42,011 bases of DNA from a virus. Shown here in pieces: positions 15,743 through 23,135 of this stretch. The stretch is from positions 1 to 42,011 of IMG/VR virus record IMGVR_UViG_3300021963_000246, one strand, 5' to 3'. Numbering within the stretch: position 1 is the stretch's first letter; every line of letters starts with the position of its first letter. The position numbers were made by a program, and so were the translations under genes. The notes below the pieces were generated by a model, which was not told the origin of the DNA, ran no database searches, and was given only the letters and a program-made list of their open reading frames with translations.

Positions 15743-16837
15743 ATGTTTGATGCTATTAAACCATTGCTAGATAGCGGATTAATTAACGAAGATGTTAGTA
15801 AGGAACTCAACGAAGCTTGGGAATCTAAACTGACAGAAGCTCGTGAATTAGTTCGTGCTGAACTTCGTGAGGAGTTTGCACAACGCTATGAGCACGACAA
15901 GTCAGTGATGGTAGAAGCCCTAGATAAGATGGTAACAGAAGGTCTCGCAGGAGAACTGGCTAACGTTGCTGCTGAAAAGCGTAACCTGGCCGAAGACCGT
16001 GTGAAGTTTCAACACAAGATGAAAGAGTCAGCTACAAAGTTTAACAGCTTTTTAGTTACCAAACTTTCTGAAGAAATTTCTGAACTGCGTAAAGACCGTA
16101 AAATGCACGCTGAAGGTGTCAATAAACTTGAAAACTTCGTTGTGCAGGCTCTGGCTAGAGAAATCACAGAATTCGCAAAAGACAAACGTGATGTCGTGGA
16201 GACAAAAGTGCGTCTGGTGCGTGAGGCTCGTGAAAAGCTAGAAGGACTCAAGTCACGATTCATCAAAGAATCTGCACAAAAAATGAGTTCTGCTGTTAGC
16301 CGTCACTTGAAGGCTGAACTGAACCAATTGCAAGAAGACATCAAGGTTGCTCGCGAGAACAATTTTGGTCGTCGTATCTTCGAAGCGTATGCTACTGAAT
16401 TTGGCGCTACTCACTTGAATGAGAAAGCCGAAGTTCGTAAGTTGCATAACACAATTGCGCACAAAGACAAGAAATTGTCTGAGGCAATTCGTCTCACCGA
16501 GAAAGCCAAAGTCTTGGTTGAGAATAAAGAGCGCGAACTGCGTATGATTAAAGAGTCCAATGAGCGTCAAAGCACAATGGATGAATTGCTACGTCCCTTA
16601 AACAAGGAAAAGCAAGAAGTCATGCGTAATTTGCTTGAAAGCGTCCAAACTAACCGTTTGAAAAACGCATTCGAAAAGTATCTACCAGCAGTGTTGGAAG
16701 ACCGATCAGCTAAAGCCCGCAAGGTGATTTCTGAACAAGTATCCGCAGTTACCGGTGATAAGACAGTTCCACAAAAGTCAGAATCTGATGATGATCGCAG
16801 CAATGTGATTGACCTCAAGAGACTGGCTGGACTGTGA
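15743..16837 (+). CDS. 22: Prohead scaffold protein gp22
   Basis: A 364-residue, almost entirely helical and charged protein with coiled-coil stretches at about 25-110, 120-205 and 240-290. It forms the assembly core around which gp23 builds. The N-terminus (FDAIKPLLDSGLINEDV) and FGRRIFEAYATEFGATHL near 207 are typical of gp22. It is placed between protease and capsid as in T4, with a good AAGGAG 8 nt before the ATG. It is expected to be cleaved by gp21 during maturation. Confidence 0.92.
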   Translation: MFDAIKPLLDSGLINEDVSKELNEAWESKLTEARELVRAELREEFAQRYEHDKSVMVEALDKMVTEGLAGELANVAAEKRNLAEDRVKFQHKMKESATKFNSFLVTKLSEEISELRKDRKMHAEGVNKLENFVVQALAREITEFAKDKRDVVETKVRLVREAREKLEGLKSRFIKESAQKMSSAVSRHLKAELNQLQEDIKVARENNFGRRIFEAYATEFGATHLNEKAEVRKLHNTIAHKDKKLSEAIRLTEKAKVLVENKERELRMIKESNERQSTMDELLRPLNKEKQEVMRNLLESVQTNRLKNAFEKYLPAVLEDRSAKARKVISEQVSAVTGDKTVPQKSESDDDRSNVIDLKRLAGL

Positions 16838-16860
16838 TAATAAAAATTTAGGAGACTTAA

Positions 16861-18057
16861 ATGTCACAAGAACTTTTAGAAAGTCGCTGGGGCGAGACCA
16901 AAGAAGCTCTGCTTGAAGGTCTGAACGGCACCAAGCGCAACTCAATGAGTGTTATCCTGGAAAACACCAAGCGTTACTTGAAAGAGAACGCAAGTGCTGG
17001 ATCAACCTCTTCTGGCAACATTGCCACACTTAACCGTGTGATTCTGCCAGTTATCCGTCGTGTGATGCCAACTGTTATTGCTAACGAGTTGGTTGGTGTT
17101 CAGCCAATGACTGGCCCTGTTGGTCAGATCCACACTCTGCGTGTTCGCTATGCACAAAGTTTGACTGATACTTCTGCTGCTGCAACTTCTGTTACAGCTG
17201 GCCAAGAAGCATTGTCACCCTTTACAATTGCTACTGCATACTCTACAGTTCCTCAAGGTACTACTTCTACCAATGCTTACACTGGTGGAAACACAGCTAC
17301 CATGGAAGGTACTGGCGGTAAGCAAATCAGCGTTCAAATCTTGAAACAAGCTGTTGAAGCCAAGACCCGCAAGCTGCAAGCTCGCTGGACTTTTGAATCT
17401 GCACAAGACGCACAAGCCATGCATGGTATTGACGTTGAAGCAGAAATCATGGCTGCTCTTGCACAAGAGATTACCGCTGAAATCGACCAAGAGATTCTTT
17501 TGAGCTTGCGCTCATTGGCTTCTACTGAGTTCACATACAACCAAGCTACCGTTTCAGGTACAGCTACATTCGTTGGTGACGAACACGCCGCATTGGCAGT
17601 GTTGATCAACCGTGTTGCTAACTTGATCGCCCAACGTACACGTCGTGGCGCTGGTAACTACGCTGTTGTTAGTTCAGCTGCTCTAACAGTGTTGCAAAGT
17701 GCAACAACTTCAGCTTTTGCTCGTACCACAGAAGGCACCTTCGAAGCACCTACAAACACTAAGTTTGTTGGTACATTGAACGGTTCTATGCGTGTGTTTG
17801 TTGACAGCTATGCTGCTGACACCACACCAGTTTTGGTTGGCTACAAAGGCTCTTCAGAAGCTGACGCTCCTGCATTCTACTGCCCATACATTCCGTTGAT
17901 GAGCAGTGGTGTTGTGTTGGATCCAACAACCTTTGAACCAGTGGTGTCATTCATGACACGTTATGGTTACATTGAGTTGACCAACACTGCAAGTTCGTTC
18001 GGTAACGCCGGCGACTATGTGGGTGAGATCGCAGTATCTAACTTGTCATTCTCCTAA
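16861..18057 (+). CDS. 23: Major capsid protein gp23
   Basis: A 398-residue HK97-fold capsid protein. The N-terminal region runs to about residue 42, where YLKE|N offers a likely gp21 site of the LxE type. IATLNRVILPVIRRVMPTVIAN near 55 and ELVGVQPMTGPVGQI near 76 are diagnostic. The C-terminal PYIPLMSSGVVLDPTTFEP and MTRYGYIEL match gp23. T4 gp23 is 521 residues, so this is a compact version, probably without the T4 insertion domain. AGGAG lies 6 nt before the ATG, and a strong terminator follows. Confidence 0.95.
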   Translation: MSQELLESRWGETKEALLEGLNGTKRNSMSVILENTKRYLKENASAGSTSSGNIATLNRVILPVIRRVMPTVIANELVGVQPMTGPVGQIHTLRVRYAQSLTDTSAAATSVTAGQEALSPFTIATAYSTVPQGTTSTNAYTGGNTATMEGTGGKQISVQILKQAVEAKTRKLQARWTFESAQDAQAMHGIDVEAEIMAALAQEITAEIDQEILLSLRSLASTEFTYNQATVSGTATFVGDEHAALAVLINRVANLIAQRTRRGAGNYAVVSSAALTVLQSATTSAFARTTEGTFEAPTNTKFVGTLNGSMRVFVDSYAADTTPVLVGYKGSSEADAPAFYCPYIPLMSSGVVLDPTTFEPVVSFMTRYGYIELTNTASSFGNAGDYVGEIAVSNLSFS

Positions 18058-18090
18058 TCAGAGAACCAACCCAGGGATGGGAAGGCAAAG

Positions 18091-18112
18091 AACCTGCTTC
18101 GGCAGGTTTTTT
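18091..18112 (+). terminator. Intrinsic terminator after the major capsid gene
   Basis: AACCTGC (18091-18097), a stable TTCG-type loop and GCAGGTT (18102-18108) run straight into six T residues. It lies 34 nt after the capsid stop and separates the head cassette from the desaturase gene. Confidence 0.9.
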
Positions 18113-18116
18113 GTTG

Positions 18117-18124
18117 GCTAAGTA
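18117..18124 (+). promoter_or_regulatory. Late-type promoter GCTAAGTA 5 nt before the desaturase ATG
   Basis: TAAGTA (18119-18124) is followed by 5 nt and the ATG at 18130. It is the same A-to-G variant seen at 8968-8975. There is no Shine-Dalgarno, so a leaderless start is predicted. Confidence 0.45.
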
Positions 18125-18129
18125 TTTGC

Positions 18130-18978
18130 ATGCGAGTATTCAGACACTCTGTTAGAGATATATTTTTGTTAGTTCAAACGTTGGTAACTGTGGCAGTGCC
18201 AATAATTTTTGCAATCTCTAATCCAGATGTTGTATGGTGGGTGTTGCTGTTACCGCTGCATGTGATGTTAATACTGTGTTGTAATAATACATCAGTACAT
18301 CATCATTCACATTGGGAAACATTCAACAGCAAAATACTAAATCGTGTGTACGAATGTGTGTTGTCAGTAGCAGGTGCAACTCCCGTACAAGTGTATAGAA
18401 ATTCACATTTGATTCACCACAAATTTGTAAACGATCCTCCGGTGAGTAAAGATATAATCAGCGTACTAGCCAACGGAACTGACGGTCAAGCCGAAAACGC
18501 CTGGAAATTTTGTTTGGGCTGGACTGTAAAAACTAACTTTTTGTATGGCTGGGCGACTGGCAAAATAAAATTAATGCCATTGGTTAAACTGGCACACTGG
18601 CAAAGAGAAGCAGGCACCCTGGCAGCGTTTACATTGCTTTTGTTGTTGCTGAACTTTGAATATGGTCTTTGGTGGTTTTTTGTAGTGTGCCCAGTCATGC
18701 AGTTTTTAAATGCTGCCTGGCATTACGGAGAACATTGGGGAGCCCATGATCGCAGAGGAGACACCACACAAGACTCTGTGGGCATATACAACTGGTGGTA
18801 CAATACGTTTTGTTTTAACTCAGGACTGCATCAAGAGCATCATCACAAGCCAGGTGTGCATTGGACTAAATTACCATCAGTAACGCCATTATTACATCCT
18901 GACAGAGTCACAGCCGGTGGCATGCACATTTTTAACGTGCCTTGGTCAGCAGATTTAAAAAAGTTGATTAAACTTTAA
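18130..18978 (+). CDS. Membrane fatty acid desaturase/hydroxylase-like protein
   Basis: This 282-residue protein carries the three histidine boxes of membrane di-iron desaturases and hydroxylases: H57-x3-H61, H93-x2-H96-H97 and H234-x2-H237-H238, plus WHYGEHWG near 197. Hydrophobic segments lie near 12-30, 35-52 and 163-195, so it should sit in the host inner membrane with the His boxes facing the cytoplasm. The family inserts double bonds or hydroxyl groups into acyl chains or carotenoid-like lipids; the substrate cannot be assigned. It stands alone after the capsid terminator and overlaps the convergent glycosyltransferase gene by 11 nt. It is a clear host-derived metabolic gene. Confidence 0.8.
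   Translation: MRVFRHSVRDIFLLVQTLVTVAVPIIFAISNPDVVWWVLLLPLHVMLILCCNNTSVHHHSHWETFNSKILNRVYECVLSVAGATPVQVYRNSHLIHHKFVNDPPVSKDIISVLANGTDGQAENAWKFCLGWTVKTNFLYGWATGKIKLMPLVKLAHWQREAGTLAAFTLLLLLLNFEYGLWWFFVVCPVMQFLNAAWHYGEHWGAHDRRGDTTQDSVGIYNWWYNTFCFNSGLHQEHHHKPGVHWTKLPSVTPLLHPDRVTAGGMHIFNVPWSADLKKLIKL
18955..18975 (-). terminator. Weak terminator for the leftward glycosyltransferase gene
   Basis: On the minus strand a 5-bp stem (18975-18971 with 18965-18961, AAGTT/AACTT) is followed by a run of T residues inside the end of the desaturase gene. The stem is short, so this is tentative. Confidence 0.35.
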
Positions 18979-20116
18979 ACCAACTGAGATATTGAGCTAT
19001 TTTCTTTGTGACTGACGCCCAGTCATCTTGTGCAGGCTGTCTGAATAGTCGTGCAGTTGAATACCAAGGGCAATCATCACGTCCTAACAAGTAGCGCCAA
19101 TCTGTACCAAACCAGTTGAGCATGATCCAAGTAGGTCTACCTAGTGAACCACTCAAGTGACTTACAGCCGTATCAACACCAATCACAACGTCCATGGCCA
19201 TGATTAAGGCCGCAGTGTCTGCAAAATTTTGTATGGTACCGGGAAATCTGCTTACACCAGCAGCCTCTAATGCAGCTTCTTCTTCCGCATTAGCATCAAT
19301 TTGCAAGTTAACCCACTCATACTGTGGATTGGACTTAATTAAGTCTAGCATCACAGGAAACGGCATGCCTTTGTGTTCATTTAACCAGTTGTCTTTTCTA
19401 CCACTCCAACAAAATCCCACTCGCATGCGATTCTTTGGACCCAGGCGTTGCAGCCACTCTTGTTGTTTGCCCATGTCAGCATTGAGATAGTTTACAGGTC
19501 TTGGCAAGTTTTCTAATGTCACACCCAAGATACCAGGAATGCTCATGATGGGAGTCCAGTAGTCAAATTCACCCACATCATCAATATACCTTCCAATAGT
19601 TTCAATCAGAGGGCTACCAGCAAACAATGGGATCAATGAATCAGTAACTTTGAGTTTGATCTTTGCACCCATTGTGTGTAGATTGTAAATGAATCTCACA
19701 AACTGAATATTGTCTCCGTGACCTTGTTCGCCTTCTACAAGTATAGTCTTGTCTTTGAGATCTTGCCCTGTCCATCTTGGCTGTATGTATTTGGGCAATT
19801 GACCAGCCAAGTGTTCATAGTTCCAACGAGTTTCATACTGGCGCCATCCGTCTCGATAGTTGCCCATTTGCAACAATGCCACAGCAAGATTAAATTGTGC
19901 TGTAGCCGAAGTGGGTTCTAGTATAATGGCATGTTGTAAAAATGGTAAGGCTCTAGCTGGTTGTCCGCATTCTCTCATGACATTGCCATAGTTGTTCCAA
20001 GCCGCTGATGAGTCAGGATCGTCGACAAATGCCTGAGCATAACATTTAAGAGCTTCCATTGGGCGATGTTGTGCTCTAAGGTCGTTGCCTTGAGCGATGA
20101 GAGTGTTAGTATCCAT
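18968..20116 (-). CDS. TPR protein with glycosyltransferase (GT9/41-like) C-terminus
   Basis: This 382-residue protein begins with about three tetratricopeptide repeats (ALKCYAQAFVDDPDSSAAW, NNYGNVMRECGQPARALPF, FNLAVALLQMGNYRDGWRQYE). A glycosyltransferase-like domain follows (LVEGEQGHGDNIQFVRFI, then VGFCWSGRKDNW and a C-terminal DVVIGVDTAVSHLSGSLGRPTWIML). The latter motif is typical of heptosyltransferase/OGT-like folds that bind nucleotide sugars. It probably modifies a host surface glycan or a virion protein. An ATG at 20140 is possible, but ATG 20116 is preferred because CTTAAATA lies 5 nt before it and inside the longer reading. Confidence 0.8.
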   Translation of the reverse strand: MDTNTLIAQGNDLRAQHRPMEALKCYAQAFVDDPDSSAAWNNYGNVMRECGQPARALPFLQHAIILEPTSATAQFNLAVALLQMGNYRDGWRQYETRWNYEHLAGQLPKYIQPRWTGQDLKDKTILVEGEQGHGDNIQFVRFIYNLHTMGAKIKLKVTDSLIPLFAGSPLIETIGRYIDDVGEFDYWTPIMSIPGILGVTLENLPRPVNYLNADMGKQQEWLQRLGPKNRMRVGFCWSGRKDNWLNEHKGMPFPVMLDLIKSNPQYEWVNLQIDANAEEEAALEAAGVSRFPGTIQNFADTAALIMAMDVVIGVDTAVSHLSGSLGRPTWIMLNWFGTDWRYLLGRDDCPWYSTARLFRQPAQDDWASVTKKIAQYLSWFKV

Positions 20117-20121
20117 GGCTA

Positions 20122-20129
20122 TATTTAAG
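20122..20129 (-). promoter_or_regulatory. Late promoter CTTAAATA 5 nt before the glycosyltransferase ATG
   Basis: On the minus strand TAAATA (20127-20122) is followed by TAGCC and the ATG at 20116. This decides the start over the ATG at 20140. Confidence 0.5.
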
Positions 20130-20156
20130 GTGCAATCCAAGCCATTTTACATTTTT

Positions 20157-20164
20157 GCTAAATA
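20157..20164 (+). promoter_or_regulatory. Late promoter GCTAAATA with a long leader for the gene at 20250
   Basis: The box lies 85 nt before the ATG. The leader contains AACGC/GCGTT (a short hairpin just after the start site) and ends in AAGGAG (20237-20242), 7 nt from the ATG. Confidence 0.5.
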
Positions 20165-20249
20165 CTTGTCAACGCAATACGGCGTTTTATGCAGTTCACC
20201 CCTGCGTAGCGGCTAGAACCCGCATTGGGCTTCTTTAAGGAGAAATCAA

Positions 20250-21071
20250 ATGGCAAGAGCTCTTAAAATTCAAAAGTACGGTACCGCACAAGGTATCACA
20301 ATCAATTCCGATGGCACAGTAAATCAACCTGCTGCCGCTGTGGCAGTTGATCAAGGTTATCCAAACTTTGGATCATTGACTGATCCAGTTTACAACTCAG
20401 CAGGCACATTGAGTGCTGCTGACTTTTTGGGTGTGGTCGGCGGTTTAAGCACCACAGCTACAACAACATCTTACCCTATCATTCTGCCACAAGTTAACAT
20501 CAGTTTGGCTGATGGCACTTCAACTGGTGCAGGCAATGGTCGTTTGATCCGTCAAAAAGGTGCGCACAAGTTTTTGGTAGCTTATGTTGCTACAGCAACA
20601 AATGACGAAGATTTTATTGTTGGCCAAGCCTACAGTATCGCCAGCGTGGGTTCAACAAACTGGGCAGCAGTTGGCGCAGGATCAGGCACTGTAGCAGTTG
20701 GTGATATCTTCACTGCCACTGCTGTTGGTTCTGGTTCTGGAACAGCATATCCAGTTGGTATTTGTGTGTTGGCCAATGATGGCACACCTTCCGCAGGTTA
20801 CATGTGTATTGAGTATTCAGTTGGCGACAGCTCTGCTGTGTATGCCAGTTACGTTACCAACAAGTGGATACGCGACTGGAACGGCATGACCTACGACAAT
20901 TATAGTCCAAGCAATGCTGGTACCAACGTTCAAAGTGGTGAAAACTTCTATCCTGTGAACTTCTTCTCAGACGAAGGCACAGTTACATGGTCTGGTGCAG
21001 AGATTATCAACAGCACTAATGCACAAAACGGTTCATTGCAATTGGCCCAGGTGGTTAACGCCACAAGCTAA
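20250..21071 (+). CDS. Probable virion protein with a phage fibre-type inserted domain
   Basis: A 273-residue, Gly/Ala/Ser/Thr-rich protein with no Cys apart from two near residues 172-186. The N-terminal half (ARALKIQKYGTAQGITINSDG) is unassigned. Residues about 123-166 (VGQAYSIASVGSTNW, then AVGAGSGTVAVGDIFTA) match the small domain YTI..VGTTDFT.IGA that recurs in phage fibre and decoration proteins. A strong ribosome site and a terminator right after the gene suggest abundant expression as a single-gene unit. A head decoration or fibre-associated role is inference. Confidence 0.6.
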   Translation: MARALKIQKYGTAQGITINSDGTVNQPAAAVAVDQGYPNFGSLTDPVYNSAGTLSAADFLGVVGGLSTTATTTSYPIILPQVNISLADGTSTGAGNGRLIRQKGAHKFLVAYVATATNDEDFIVGQAYSIASVGSTNWAAVGAGSGTVAVGDIFTATAVGSGSGTAYPVGICVLANDGTPSAGYMCIEYSVGDSSAVYASYVTNKWIRDWNGMTYDNYSPSNAGTNVQSGENFYPVNFFSDEGTVTWSGAEIINSTNAQNGSLQLAQVVNATS

Positions 21072-21088
21072 TTAGATTTGATCCCACC

Positions 21089-21120
21089 ATCCTCCTTGCT
21101 AACTACAAGGAGGATTTTTT
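21089..21120 (+). terminator. Terminator hairpin whose 3' arm contains the next gene's ribosome site
   Basis: ATCCTCCTTG (21089-21098), a 7-nt loop and CAAGGAGGAT (21106-21115) form a 10-bp stem followed by T residues to 21120. AAGGAGG (21107-21113) is an ideal Shine-Dalgarno 7 nt from ATG 21121. Read-through mRNA would therefore have its ribosome site locked in the stem. Confidence 0.85.
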
Positions 21121-21693
21121 ATGACCACAGCATTTGTATTGGGCAATGGAGTAAGTCGCAAAGGCGTAAATTTAGAAAATCTACGCTCTCACGGCACAAT
21201 CTATGGGTGCAACGCCTTATACAGAGATTTTATACCAGATGTGTTGATTGCTACAGATCGTCCAATTAGTGAGCAAATACAGCACTCGGGATATCCACTA
21301 AAAAATAAATTTTACACCAGAAAACCTCTTGATGGATTGGGCGCACACCGTGTACCCGACCCATACTGGGGGTACAGTTCTGGACCATTGGCAGCGGCTA
21401 TAGCAGCAGTAGACAAGCATCTAACTATCTATCTGTTGGGATTTGACATGGCCGGTATTAATGATAGATTCAACAATGTTTATGCTGATTCAGAATTTTA
21501 CAAACGCAGTGCTTCGACTCCGACGTATACTGGAAATTGGGAACGCCAGCTGCTCAAAATAATGCAAGATTATCCGCACACAAACTTCATTCGAGTGCAT
21601 GGTGCAGTCACAGCAGATGTTCCAGAATTCAACAAACACCCACGATACTCGCGACAGAATATAGCGGAATTTCAAAGCCAATTTGGCGTTTGA
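21121..21693 (+). CDS. Conserved phage protein of unknown function, Rossmann-like start
   Basis: A 190-residue protein. FVLGNGVSRKGVNLENL at the N-terminus is a Gly-rich strand-loop-helix of Rossmann type. YGCNALYRDF, LIATDRPIS, YWGYSSGPLAAAIAA and IYLLGFDMAG follow. Such proteins occur in aquatic phage genomes near fibre genes. A loose likeness to DUF115/glycosyltransferase-type folds is possible but I cannot confirm it. Its ribosome site lies within the preceding terminator stem, and a late promoter for the next fibre gene follows its stop. Confidence 0.65.
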   Translation: MTTAFVLGNGVSRKGVNLENLRSHGTIYGCNALYRDFIPDVLIATDRPISEQIQHSGYPLKNKFYTRKPLDGLGAHRVPDPYWGYSSGPLAAAIAAVDKHLTIYLLGFDMAGINDRFNNVYADSEFYKRSASTPTYTGNWERQLLKIMQDYPHTNFIRVHGAVTADVPEFNKHPRYSRQNIAEFQSQFGV

Positions 21694-21719
21694 CCCAAAT
21701 TCAACAAGGACTGGGTTCT

Positions 21720-21727
21720 GGTAAATA
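21720..21727 (+). promoter_or_regulatory. Late promoter GGTAAATA for the first fibre gene
   Basis: TAAATA (21722-21727) lies 22 nt before the ATG at 21750, with ATAGGA in between. Confidence 0.55.
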
Positions 21728-21749
21728 TACCATAGGATCCAGATTCAGC

Positions 21750-23114
21750 ATGAGTGAACCACAACAATTAATCAATGTAGGACAAGTTGCCAACGACGGC
21801 ACCGGTGAGTCTTTACGTGATGCATTCAACGCAGTAAACAACAATTTTGCCAACGTTTGGGCTGCCGGACCTGTAGACTCTCAGGTGGTAATATCTAATA
21901 ACCGGATTAGCACAAACGAAACCAATCTTGATCTTGTGTTGGCCGGAAATGGTGTTGGCAACGTAGTTTTGAGCAGTACCACAGTGCCCAGTATTGATTC
22001 TGTGTACGATATTGGTAGCCCAGTTCGTTATTTTGATACCACTTACAGCAGATACTATTATGGCAATGGTGCATTCTTAACAGGTATAAGTGGTAGCGGA
22101 AACGCCAACTATTCAAATGCCAACGTAGCTGCTTATCTTCCAACTTACACAGGCAATCTAGTCAGCTTGGCCGGTCCAGTTGTGACAACTGCCAATGTCA
22201 CTGGCGGAAATATTAGAACTGGCGGAACTGTATCTGCAACCGGCAACATTACTGGTGCCAATGTTATTGCTGCTTTGTACACAGGCAATACAGTTTCGGT
22301 CACAGGTAATATCACCAGTGCCAATGTAAATCTTTCAGGCAATCTCAGTATTGCTGGCAATGTAAATTCAGCATTGACTGTTCGCGCAAACATTTCAGGC
22401 ACCAATGTCATAACTGGTGGTAATGTATTTGGCAGTTATTTTATCGGCAACGGTAGTCAATTAACAGGTATTGTAGTAAGCGGCGGTAGTTCAATTAACA
22501 ATGGCAATAGTAATGTAAGAATTGGTGGAGAGAATGCCAATGTTACTGTCAGTGTTAACAATGTTAGTAATGTAGCAGTTTTTACTCAAACTGGAGTAAG
22601 CGTTGCAGGCAATGTAACGGCCGCCAATTTCCTTGGCAATATTACTGGTAATTTGACTGTCTCAGGTGCCAACACCGAAGTACTGTTCAACAACAACGGA
22701 GTTGTTGGAACTGCCAACGCATTCACATTCAATTCTGCCACAAGTGTACTATCAGTTAATGGCAATGTTGTTGCTGGCAATTTTGTGGGCAATGGTCAAG
22801 CACTGACCAGTGTGATGGCCGATCGTGGTGGCGATTCAAATAATTGGAATACACTGATTCAAATGGGTGTTTATACGGTAAATAGAGTAAGTTGGGCAGG
22901 AACCATTGGTACTCCGTTGGACAGCCAGGTTTTTGTGGGACTATTGGAAGTGGTAAACAGTACAAACACTGCAATTGAGCAGGTGTTTTACCCAGGCACA
23001 GTGGAAGATGGAAATGTAAAAATTCAGTGGAATCGTGCGTATTGGTTAGATACTTGGACAGGTTGGGTAAAGATCGTTAACGATTTCCAGGTGGTAACTG
23101 GTGGTGAGTTTTGA
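21750..23114 (+). CDS. Tail fibre protein with Gly/Asn repeats and pyocin-knob-like C-terminus
   Basis: A 454-residue fibre. The frame stays open back to 21537, but ATG 21750 has a late promoter and ATAGGA at the right distance. The N-terminus (INVGQVANDGTGESLRDAFNAVNNNF) is a typical phage fibre attachment segment. Repeats of the TGNITGAN type fill about 120-270. The C-terminal 95 residues (SNNWNTLIQMGVYTVNRVSW, GLLEV, QWNRAYWLDTWTGWVKIV) resemble the pyocin knob domain, a sugar-binding or trimer-stabilising module. It probably contacts the host surface. Confidence 0.75.
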   Translation: MSEPQQLINVGQVANDGTGESLRDAFNAVNNNFANVWAAGPVDSQVVISNNRISTNETNLDLVLAGNGVGNVVLSSTTVPSIDSVYDIGSPVRYFDTTYSRYYYGNGAFLTGISGSGNANYSNANVAAYLPTYTGNLVSLAGPVVTTANVTGGNIRTGGTVSATGNITGANVIAALYTGNTVSVTGNITSANVNLSGNLSIAGNVNSALTVRANISGTNVITGGNVFGSYFIGNGSQLTGIVVSGGSSINNGNSNVRIGGENANVTVSVNNVSNVAVFTQTGVSVAGNVTAANFLGNITGNLTVSGANTEVLFNNNGVVGTANAFTFNSATSVLSVNGNVVAGNFVGNGQALTSVMADRGGDSNNWNTLIQMGVYTVNRVSWAGTIGTPLDSQVFVGLLEVVNSTNTAIEQVFYPGTVEDGNVKIQWNRAYWLDTWTGWVKIVNDFQVVTGGEF

Positions 23115-23135
23115 AAAATTTAGGAAAAAAATAAA

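Noticed and set aside
21537-21749. N-terminal extension of the first fibre gene
   Set aside because: It overlaps the real gene at 21121-21693 in another frame. The late promoter and ATAGGA site support ATG 21750.
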